Positions 55,460-64,000 of a stretch of DNA of 64,000 nt are shown here, in pieces; position 1 is the stretch's first letter; every line of letters starts with the position of its first letter. A program made the translations under genes and the position numbers. The DNA lies in NCBI RefSeq assembly GCF_954871325.1, contig NC_088775.1, positions 60,427,561 to 60,491,560 on the forward strand, in the 5' to 3' direction. Source of the DNA: Gordionus sp. m RMFG-2023 (lineage: Eukaryota > Nematomorpha > Gordioida > Chordodea > Parachordodidae). A model generated the notes under the pieces. The model worked only from the letters and a program-made list of their open reading frames with translations, ran no database searches and was not told the DNA's origin.

Positions 55460-58284
55460 CAGGGTTGTGCATTTGACCGGTCAAATACGATTCGGTCAAT
55501 TGACCAATATTTGACCGGTCAAATTCAAATAAATGTTTTTTACGCCATTATTAACTTTATTTTGTATATATATAATATTATAATAAATGTATGTAATATT
55601 AAATTTCATAATATTTTTTTAATTCATTCTATAGTTGTTTCGTCCTCCATAGAAGAGTCTTGTTCCGATTCATAGATAATATTATTATTTTCTCTAATAT
55701 TTTTAATCAATCTTAAATTATGGTATACTCTTACCAATTTTCTTGTTGTAGAAATCTTCAAACGATTTCTGTTTTTCGTATGAATATTTCCCCAAACCGA
55801 CCAATTTCTTTCTGATGAAGAAGTTGAACTAGGAAATGTTAGTAATATATTAGCTACTTTTCTTAATGGGCAAAGTGCATTCCACCAACTTGAGGGCGAA
55901 ATCTGATTGTACCACTTTCCACATATTTTGGCTATTAAATATGCCGCTTTTACTTTTGAAATTTATTATATCACTTAAAATATTTTGATTATCACCACCT
56001 TGGAAAATACCTAATTCTTGTATCATATTACATGCTTCATCAAATTCAGTGCTAGTAAGATGCTCCCCTTGATATTAAGGGTCCAATAAATAAACAGCAT
56101 TGTGAGCACATGTATTTAGATCATTTTTTCTCTTTTCAAACATAACTTTAATTTTTTTCCTTCAGATGGAGAAAATATAGAATCATGGCATGATTGTATT
56201 ATGTGTTTTTCCAAATTAAGCATTTCGTTTTTTAGATGAGCTAAAATACATTTATCCCCTTGCACTTTCAACAATGAGGTAGCTAAAGGTTTGTATATCT
56301 AAAAATTATAAATTTTTTGCCCAAAATATTTCTTCATTTAATATATTATTTGTAATCTCTATAGGACAAATATCACATACAGATTCTTCAACAACTGATG
56401 CTTTAAGTGCTTTCTTACATATTTGTATTCGCTCCATACATTTTATTGACGATCCCCATCTTGTTTGGCTAAGTGTACATAATGTAGATGGTATACCATG
56501 TTGATTCCTATTACGGGAAAATACTGCAGATGTGTGTTTATTCTTGAAAAATTTAACAATTTTTTTAATTATTGAAATATGGTAACTGAAGCCGTTCAAT
56601 CGTTCAAAATCGCGAAAGAATAACTGCAAAGTATGCGCTGCACAACCATAACATTGTATATGATTATAAATAGATTCAGATTTTAGAACTCTCCAGGCTG
56701 CTTTTATGTTAGCGGCATTATCAGTAACTACCGGATTCAAGTCATGAATTATATTTTCAAATTCCTTGGCAATATAATCTGCCGTGACGACTTTCCTCAG
56801 TATTTAAAAATTTGTAGAATACTGGAACAGGCGTCATCACTATAAAATTAATAATATTCTCGTTTCTGATGTTGTTCCAGCCATCTGATACAATTGATAA
56901 GTGAGGAGATTTCTCTATTATATCTGCAACTCTCGCCTCCATATCTCCTGACGCTTTGTCTAAAAGATAACCAGTCAGCTGCCTTCGCCTGGGTAAAGTG
57001 TAAATAGGACATAATTTTTTAAAGAATTCTTGGATGTAGGGATATTCAGTGATGTGGAAAGGTAAATTGCTCGCATATACAGCCTTTGCAAGCAATTGAT
57101 CTAGCTCATTTTTTTCTTTGGGATTAATTCTATCTATAAAACTGGTTATACAAGATTGAGATTTACATTTAAGCCTTGTTTGTAGATTGATTGAAGATAA
57201 TGGAATCAAATTTTCTTGAGTTACAAGACAAAATATTGTCAATTTGATAATCATTCTCGATAATTTCACCCCTTTCTTCATCAGAGCTAGAATTCAGACT
57301 ACATTTATGGGATTTTTTGTAGAGGTTAAAATTTTGGAATTTGAAAAAAAATTTTCCTTAATTATGGCAGTACACATAGTACAGCTGCTTAATAAATGCT
57401 TGACCATTCTATCAACGTGGGTAATATAGGACATCTTACAAAACCTGCATACCACTTTAACTGATTTTCCATCGCGTACTTTAAAAAGTTTCCAAACTTG
57501 ATGCTTTGGTTTGACCATAATCCCTATAATATATGGAAATTTAATTAAAAAAGATTTTGATTATTGTAAAGTTAATCAAACTTAATTATTTTATAATTAT
57601 CGCTAATTATTTCAATAATTTGGCATTTTTGGTTCATTTTATATATTTATAAATTTATTTTCCCAAAAATCTATAAATTATGATGAATAGTTTTATAAAA
57701 AAATATCAACTTTTACATTCTTTCTTTTAAATTATTATTTAAGATATATGCATACATATTTGAGGGTCAGGGAGTGGGGGGAGGACTAAGGGGGATATTT
57801 TTTATTAGCTAAAAATGATATTTACAAAAAGTGATAAATTTCTGAAGGGGGGGGGAATTTCTCCTTGTCCCCCTCCCTGGCTACGCCCATGTTATAATAT
57901 AATATATATATAATAAAATATATAACATTTTACCAGAATTGAATAAATTATTTTGTAAATCTGACCGGAACAAATAAAAAGAAAATTAATTTTTATATTC
58001 AAATGTAGCAAGTGGAAGTAAAACAAATGAGATTTAATATAATTTATTCTGGGCGAAATATTAAATAAATTTAAATTCATAATAAACCATGACAGCTAAA
58101 TTATTGTATTTATTTATTTTAGTAACAAAAAAATTCTTTTGTTTTGGATTATTTATGATGCAAATATATTTTAAAATAAATTGTAACTTAATAAGATTGA
58201 TAAACATGCTTTTAATGCATACTAGTTAATTTATTAAAATATTTAAATAATATTTTAGAGTATTTGACCGACATGCCAACCCTG
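55460..58284 (-). mobile_element. hAT-4, BED-finger hAT with complete ends
   Basis: Starts CAGGGTTGTGCATTTGACC and ends GACCGACATGCCAACCCTG. CTTATACA flanks both ends (55452-55459 and 58285-58292). TTTGACCGGTCAAAT and GGTCAATTGACC repeats lie just inside the left end. The transposase remnant occupies 57518-55630 on the minus strand. It inserted in the left arm of the long inverted repeat. 57770-57890 is a G-rich patch (GAGTGGGGGGAGGACTAAGG) that looks foreign. The short copy at 13785-14524 belongs to this family. Confidence 0.93.
55630..57518 (-). pseudogene. hAT-4 transposase, nearly full length, a few breaks
   Basis: Domains in minus-strand order. BED finger CRFCKMSYITHVDRMVKHLL...C (57518-57294). 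A second frame from 57281 with LPFHITEYPYIQEFFKKLCP and LPRRRQLTGYLLD, then the first catalytic Asp in SIVSDGWNNIRNENIINF (about 56900). After a shift near 56790, the second Asp in PVVTDNAANIKAAWR and the CAAHTLQLF motif (about 56740-56620), TRWGSS, NEEIFWAKNL. Further frames have LNLEKHIIQSCHD. The hATC end (about 55860-55640) reads SSERNWSVWGNIHTKNRNRL, then LIKNIRENNNIIYES. About five interruptions separate these blocks. Its target sites are probably the TTTGACCGGTCAAAT repeats at the ends. Confidence 0.85.
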
Positions 58285-59139
58285 CTTATACATTCATGTG
58301 TTAAGCATTCTGAAAAATATTCTGAAAATAATATGATTTGACCGAATGCCGAGCTAAAAACTGACCACTTACTAAATATTCGATTCATCAAATTTGCTAG
58401 TAATATATCAATATAAAAATGTTCATTTTTGTTATTTTTCTATAAGTACAAGTAAAACATTATCCCCCAACAAAATTAAAAAAATATCGTGATTTGATCG
58501 ATCACCAATCTGAAACCGAAATACTGCATTGCTGGCATTATCCATGGGAAATTCTGTATTTTTTGGTTATACGTGTACATTTAGGTGTTAAGCATTATAC
58601 TAACAAATATTTTGAAAATATTTTGATTTGATAGAATGTCGAGCTCAAGACCGACCATTTACTAAATATTCTATTGACCAAAATTAGTAATATCAATTGA
58701 GGTCTCATAATATTTTCAAAATATATTTTATAATAGTGCTCACCTCATAAATGTACACGTAAAAACCAAAAATAAAGAATTTTCCATATAACGCATTGCA
58801 ATGCAGTATTTCGTCATTGAGTCAGTTTCAAAAGGGTTATCGGTCAAATCATGATATTTTTAAAATATTTTTTGGGATAATGTTTTACACGTATAGATAT
58901 ATAAAACAAAAATAAACATTTTTCAATGAATATTACTAGCAAATTTGGTCACTCGAATATTTAGTAAGTGATCGGGTTTGAGCTCGACATTCCGTCAAAT
59001 AATAATATTTTCAAAATATTTTTTAAAATAATGCTTAACACCTAAATATACATGTACAAAAATAAAGAATTTTCCATGGATAACGCCAACAATGCAGTAT
59101 TTAAACATTGGGCTAATTTTAATGTATTTATAGATATAT

Positions 59140-59428
59140 CAGAGACCTGCAGGCCAAGCCCTAAGCCCGGCCTTATTTTAATATTTTTAAATATACCCGG
59201 GCCGGGCCGTATATTTTAAAACCAAATATTTGAAATCGCCATTATTTGCTATAAAAATCAAAAATAAATAAAATATATTTTAAAAAAAATCGGGGGCCGT
59301 GCCTGAAAATTTTTTTAAAAAAAAACCCCGGGCCGGGCCAAAAATAATTTTTGAAAAATCCGGGCCGAAAAAAAATTTAAAGAAAAATTCGGGACGGGCT
59401 GTACAAATGGTACCTCTGCAGGTCTCTG
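59140..59428. mobile_element. 289-base hAT-type MITE, CAGAGACC family, with target duplication
   Basis: Starts CAGAGACCTGCAGG and ends CCTCTGCAGGTCTCTG. AGATATAT flanks both sides (59132-59139 and 59429-59436). The body alternates GC islands (CCGGGCCGGGCC, CCCCGGGCCGGGCC) with A runs. Partial copies: 26984-27138 and 62232-62319; possible relics near 10975-11095 and 46455. Confidence 0.92.
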
Positions 59429-60268
59429 AGATATATTTTGACCTCAATTGATATTACTAGCAAATTTGTTCTATCGAATATTTAGTAAGTGGTCGGTTTG
59501 AGCTCGGCATTTAGTCAAATCATAATATTTTCAAAATATATGTTAGAACACCTAAATGTACACATATAAACCAAAAATGAAGAGATTTTGATCAATAACG
59601 CTAGCAATATGTTCCTTACAAGTTTTCTACTATTCGATTCTAAACCTACACATAAATTAAATGTCTAAGAAATTAAATTTTTTTTAGGTTTATAAAAAGT
59701 GCTAACCAATAATCATTCTGGTTTCTTAAGATGATATTTTCATTAATACATTTAAAGCCCTTTATGGATATATATATTTGTTAAATTTTAAGATTGAAAA
59801 ATAAAATTGAGTTGTAATAAGCTAGTAAATATATTTTTTCCATTAATATTAAGTAAAAATGAATTATAAATTATTTCATATTTAATCTCAATTTAAAAAA
59901 ATTGAATGTATTTTAAAAAAAATGTTTGAAAATTATATTAAAAAAAAGACTATATTATATAATTTTGATTGATTATGATTAATTACTTTTTAGCAACGCA
60001 TTTTAGCAATGCAGTATTTAGTCATACCGGCTAATTATTGGGTTAGCTGTTTTAGAAATCGAATCCTTTAACAGCATATAATAGGCGTTTATTATACCAA
60101 AAAAATAATTTCAGGATTGACACAACAGGACATCATTTATTATAATAAAATTTAGCAATTAATTAAAACTAATGTGCAAAATACAGTAAAATGAGGTGTT
60201 TTTTGAAAATAAAAACTTAATTTATTTAAAATAAAAGTAAAAAATAAATAGAAATTTAATCATATTTA

Positions 60269-61656
60269 CAGGGTTTCTCATTCAAAAAGGAAAAGTTTCA
60301 ATGGTGAATCATAAAAGGAAAGATTCAATCAAAAAATGAAAAGGCCCGATCAAAAAAGGAAAATTGTCAATCAAAAAAGGAAAATTCCCAAAAGGAAAGG
60401 ACAGTGTCAATCAGAAAAGGAAAATTCCCATTCAAAAAAGGAAAATCATTATTAAATATTTTTGTCAATTTTCCTTTATTTTTTTATTCCTTCTTATTTT
60501 ATTTCTAACTTTTTGCTATTTCTATACCTTATTTTTCTTACTATCTTTTCTCAATTTATTTTTCTTCTCATTTTTATAATTCTTTTATCTTTTTAAAAAC
60601 AAATTATAAATTTTCCCTGTTATTTTTCTTCCCTTCTCTACACCATTTTTAGAAATCTTTCTTTTTTTTTCATCATACAACAATATTTTGACTTTTTATG
60701 ATTTTTTCTCCTTATATTGTTATCTTTTACATACATTTCTAACCTTTTCAATCTCTAAGTCATTTCTAATCTTTATTTAACTGATCTTTTCCTTCTTATT
60801 TTTGATAATTCTTTTTTGTAATTCTTTTTAATTTTTATTTCTTAATGGCAGACAATAAAATTTTAAAAATAAGAATTTAGAAATGATTATATTTTATTAA
60901 TTTACATATCGTTTGGTATTACAGTTCAAACTTATTTAATTTTAAAAAGATACATTATAACCAAACGATGAATTTAATTCAGCAATTGTAATTAAATATT
61001 ATGATATGAAAAATAAAAAAATTGTCAGCCATTGAGTAATAAAAATTAAGTGACAATTAAAAATAATTACAAATTATCAAAAATGAGAATAAATAAAGAT
61101 TGAGCAAAGATCAGAAAAATAAAGAATAAAAATGACTTAAATGATTGATAAAGTTAGAAATGTATGTAAAAGATAACATTATAAGGAGAAATATATCATG
61201 AAAAGTCAAAATATTGTTATGTATGGTGAAAAAAAAGAAAGAATTGTTAAAAAAAATGGTGTATAGAAGTGAAAAAAAATAACAGGGAAAATTTATAAAT
61301 TATTTTTAAAAAGACAAAAGAATTATTAAAAATGAATAAAAAAAATAAATTGAGAAAAGATTAAGAAAAATAAATCACAAAAAGTTAGAAATAAAATAAG
61401 AAGGAATAATAAAATAAATAAAAATTTAAGAAAATTGACAAGAAATTTTTTTTAAAAAATAACGATTTTCCTTATTTGATTGACACATTCCCTTTCCTTT
61501 GGGGAATTTTCCTTTTTTGATTGACACTTTTCCTTTTTTGATTGAACCTTTTTCTTTTATGTTTGACATTTTTCCTTTTTTGATTGGGATTTTTCCTTTT
61601 ATGATTGGGACTTTTCCTTTTTGATTGGGACTTTTCCTTTTTTGAATGGGAAACTC
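60269..61656. repeat. Minisatellite-armed inverted-repeat element, both arms
   Basis: Left arm: CAGGGTTTCTCATTC, then units of CAATCAAAAAAGGAAAA to about 60450, then an AT-rich stem (TTCCTTCTTATTTTATTTCT, ATTATAAATTTTCCCTGTTA, GTTATCTTTTACATACATTT). The right arm mirrors it from 61656 back to about 61060, with GATTGACACTTTTCCTTTTT units at 61460-61650. The loop is about 60870-61060. Arms are near 600 bases and somewhat diverged. The copy at 42190-42790 is one such arm. No open frame is credible; the lysine-rich frames are repeat translations. Confidence 0.85.
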
Positions 61657-61681
61657 GGTATATTCCATTTATTATTGCCAA

Positions 61682-62661
61682 TGAATTTTTTGAACGCCTT
61701 CATAAACAAGTTCGTTGTTTTGTAAAAAATGATGAACGTTCCTTTTATTTTTGACTAACATTTTGAAAATAAATAATATTAACTTAATATTATTCCAAAT
61801 TTTTTAAGAAAAAATTTTTAATCGGTTGTTTTCTCGCATTTGATTTTTTTTAACCAGCCTCTATTTATGTCCCATAATATAGTTTATTAATTGAATATTA
61901 TTATTAATAGATTATGAATGTTGTTATTTTATCATAATTATCTGATTCTAAAATTCAGAATCAAATGAATTAAGATTACCATGGCTTAAATATAATAAAT
62001 ACTTTATAGTAATATCATATATTCAATAAACTAATTCGATTCTTACCAAATGTAAAATGTGTCCTAAAAGTATAAAATCATTACTTTATTATAATATTTA
62101 TTATTTTAAGTATCCTGTTTAATTTATTCTATATTGTTGTATTTCTTATGCTTATTAAATTATTATGATTATTATAATAGATAGTAAAAATCATAAAATA
62201 TTGATATTTTACAGGATAAAAAATTTATTTTTTTAAAATACCCTGGCCGTCTCAGGCCTAAAATTTTTTTAAAAAAAATCCGGACAGGGCCATCCAAATG
62301 GTACCTCTGTAGGTCTCTAATATATAAAATGTTAATATCTCTTTTATTTATTTTTAGTATGATTACCAAGGGTTTTATATTTAAACAGCATAATTTAACG
62401 TTATGATAAATATATTATTAAATAATTAAATTATATATTATATATATAAAAGTTTTTATATATTAAAAATTAATAGTAACTTTTTTTTTAATAATAAAAA
62501 TATTTTTTTATTGACTTAAAATAAAACTATTAATTTTAAATATGGCTAATATATTGTGTTAAAAAATATACGGTATTTATTTGTAAAGTTTTGAACGAAC
62601 CTGAACACGCTCCTTTTTTTTTGGGCCAATTCAATTTTTCAGAAATGTTTGCAGCATTATT
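61682..62661 (-). mobile_element. hAT-3 family remnant on the minus strand
   Basis: Reverse-complemented, it runs from AATGCTGCAAACATTTCTG (62661) through AATATATTAGCCATATTTAA (like 4690 of hAT-3). It continues to AAAATAAAAGGAACGTTCAT and AACGAACTTGTTTATGAAGG near 61760-61690 (like 5510-5560). The transposase coding part is gone. The right terminus is missing at the junction with the minisatellite element. A CAGAGACC-family MITE relic is inserted at about 62232-62319. Confidence 0.7.
62232..62319. mobile_element. CAGAGACC-family MITE relic
   Basis: ACCCTGGCCGTCTCAGGCCT, then CCGGACAGGGCCATCCAAAT and GGTACCTCTGTAGGTCTCT match the right end of 59140-59428. The left end is not recognisable. Confidence 0.65.
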
Positions 62662-63314
62662 GCAAAATATACAACAAACTAATCATTTGCGTGAACCCAT
62701 CTTATCTCGATACCCGAGTGAGCCAGAGACCGGCTGTGATCGAAATTTTAGGCTGGCTTGTCTGATTTGAAAAAAAGTTATTTTTAAGCTATGTCCGGGA
62801 TTTTTAAGAAATATTTTGGCACAGCTCGGATTTTTATTTTTGATCTTTTTTGCCTGTTTCATTGGGAAAATTGAATATATGCAGTAAATGAATATTAAAC
62901 GCTTCATTATATATTTTTCCAATTGATTAATTGATATAATTTAAATTTATTATTTAAAAATTGGTCTGGCCTTATTTTAAAAATGATTATATTTTTTGAC
63001 CTTTTAACTTAGTTTTTTTTCAAAAATTTTTCGTTAAATTGATATATAAGTTTGATTTTCTGTTTTTTCTATGATTGAAAAGACAAATATTTTTGTTTTT
63101 TTACATCCTTATTCTAATAAAAAGTTATTTTCAGGTTTAGGTAAATTGCAGTTGCCAGTGATATCATAAAAAAGGACAGAACACTAGTTGACTCTAAATT
63201 GACAATTAATTTGGGTTTAAATTCATATCGACAAATTCTTTTATAAAAAAAAGAATTATTTTCAAAACAATAGTTCATATATCCACCCTAAACTCATAAT
63301 CTAATAAAAAATAG
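62662..63314. other. 3' part of the long FNTA intron
   Basis: 62724 begins CAGAGACCGGCTGTG, which resembles a hAT terminus followed by GC-rich sequence, but no right end was found. The rest is AT-rich up to the acceptor AATAG at 63314. Confidence 0.45.
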
Positions 63315-63540
63315 TATATTGTCTAAGCGGAGCGTATCCAAGGAATTTACTAACATCATAGATTTCTGCAATGAAATGAGACTCAAGTCGAATTCGCCCC
63401 ACCTTCTGGCTTTTATGCTCTACTATTACGAAGATCAAATAACCAAGTCTATTGGCCCAAATACTTCGATCAATACCTCTATCATATCGGATAAGGCCGA
63501 CATTATGAAGCATATTCTAAATGTAATTTATATGCTATAA
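63315..63540 (+). CDS. FNTA: FNTA downstream exon (C-terminal region)
   Basis: The exon completes the split Gly of the 40402-40464 exon (GG plus T) and reads ILSKRSVSKEFTNIIDFCNE, then NSPHLLAFMLYYYEDQI and SDKADIMKHILNVIYML with a stop at 63538-63540. Human FNTA, as I recall it, has G-IL-...-LSK-(Y)PNLLNQLLDL, then SSPYLIAFLVDIYEDML and KEDILNKALEL at these places, so order and spacing fit. The frame is intact for 75 codons, and the GC content is above its surroundings. Either it is the last exon, giving a protein shorter than usual at its C-terminus, or splicing at the GTAATT donor at 63523 (phase 0) leads to a further exon beyond the window. Confidence 0.87.
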
Positions 63541-64000
63541 GTTCTTTTGCAATAAAATTGATTTTAGATGCGCGTAAATGAATGCTAGGGCTGCACTTAT
63601 ATTATTTATTGATTTGCCCTCGCAATATATAAAAAAATAGCCATAATAAGCTGATTTGTTAAATTTTTAGCCTATGAAATTTTTTAAAAGGATTGATATT
63701 AAATACACTAGATTTCATTGTTATAGTGGGATATACATATATTGTTGTTTTGTAATAATGATTTTTTTTGGAATTATTTTATTTTTATAATATTGTATTA
63801 ATTATTTTATAAAAAAGAAAGATGAAAGAAAAAGGGGGAATCAACTTTTATCACCTTATTGATATAATAGCGAATAAGACACAGGATACGGGGTTTTTTC
63901 TTATTTCTTTTATTGTATTTAAATTTTAATCCAATCAAATATTTTTTAAATAAAGAAATAAAAAGCGCAATTTTTTTAAAATTGAAGAGAAAAAAATATA
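63541..64000. other. AT-rich sequence after the FNTA exon
   Basis: A/T-rich, with no recognised element or exon. If the exon is terminal this holds the 3' untranslated region; AATAAA-type signals are too common in such DNA to be informative (one overlaps 63551-63556, GCAATAAAATTG). Confidence 0.4.

Larger units (their letters stand above)
54885..59895. repeat. Long, nearly complete inverted repeat (fold-back element) with two insertions
   Basis: The sequence from 54885 rightwards (ATTAAATATCAAATAATTTC, AACTTGTAAGGAACATATTG, ATTGCTGGCGTTATCCATGG) is mirrored from 59895 leftwards. The two arms meet near 58715 with almost no loop. The left arm is split by the hAT at 55460-58284, the right arm by the MITE at 59140-59428. 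Without them each arm is roughly 0.9-1.2 kb. Within an arm a 250-base unit (GTGTTAAGCATTAT, ACTAAATATTCGATT, TTTGCTAGTAATAT) is repeated. No coding capacity. Confidence 0.82.
40465..63314 (+). other. FNTA intron of 22,850 bases, filled with transposable elements
   Basis: The donor is GTAGAT at 40465 and the acceptor AAAAAATAG at 63314. The flanking coding sequence joins in phase (LRG then ILSKRSV). Within it lie hAT, LINE, MULE and inverted-repeat elements described separately. I find no further FNTA-like exon inside. Confidence 0.85.

Noticed and set aside
54885-59895. Polinton or other large element with long terminal repeats
   Set aside because: The arms are contiguous once the hAT and MITE are removed. 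No capsid, polymerase B or integrase coding is present.
62724-62972. A further CAGAGACC-type element
   Set aside because: A left terminus-like CAGAGACCGG exists, but no matching right end or target duplication was found.

Overview
This is nuclear DNA of an extremely AT-rich eukaryote, most likely an animal. The evidence is one recognisable host gene with spliced exons, and a transposon mix typical of animals (hAT, piggyBac, MULE, Helitron, LINEs with a restriction-like endonuclease, Ty3). I see no bacterial operon, rRNA gene or CRISPR array. The species cannot be named from the sequence alone.

Host gene. Three plus-strand exons (39987-40148, 40402-40464, 63315-63540) join in phase to encode part of the alpha subunit of protein farnesyltransferase / geranylgeranyltransferase I (FNTA). 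Two exons are only 253 bases apart, but the next intron is 22,850 bases long. No upstream exon is recognisable in the first 39,986 bases. The whole window therefore reads as two giant, transposon-filled FNTA introns plus three small exons.

Layout. 1-7600: a nest of elements. A minus-strand hAT is split by a second hAT (597-6482, 8-base target duplication). That one holds a LINE (about 840-3860) and a third hAT (4496-5602, own duplication). 8500-20400: short inverted-repeat elements, decayed hAT copies, a degraded retroelement fossil (14716-18235) and a hAT-type element (19107-20384). 21080-37740: pieces of a piggyBac transposase lie outside two oppositely oriented arrays of one 37-base minisatellite. 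Between the arrays is a broken Ty3-type LTR element (24199-35124), whose left LTR carries a 4,790-base Helitron (24674-29463) at an exact A/T site. The Helitron in turn holds a MULE copy and satellite-like repeats. 40465-63314 (the long intron): LINE fragments, two related hAT copies, a MULE, a 5-kb long inverted repeat containing a BED-finger hAT (55460-58284) and a MITE, and a family of inverted-repeat elements whose arms carry an AAAGGAAAA-type minisatellite.

How it fits together. Apart from FNTA nothing looks like a working host gene. The open frames are transposase or polymerase remnants, nearly all interrupted. The strongest structural evidence is seven exact junctions: six 8-base target duplications and the Helitron A/T site, which can be compared with the intact LTR copy. 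The least explained sequences are the minisatellite-armed inverted-repeat families, three tandem histone-type hairpins at 49075-49165, and a GC-richer reading frame at 50815-51160.
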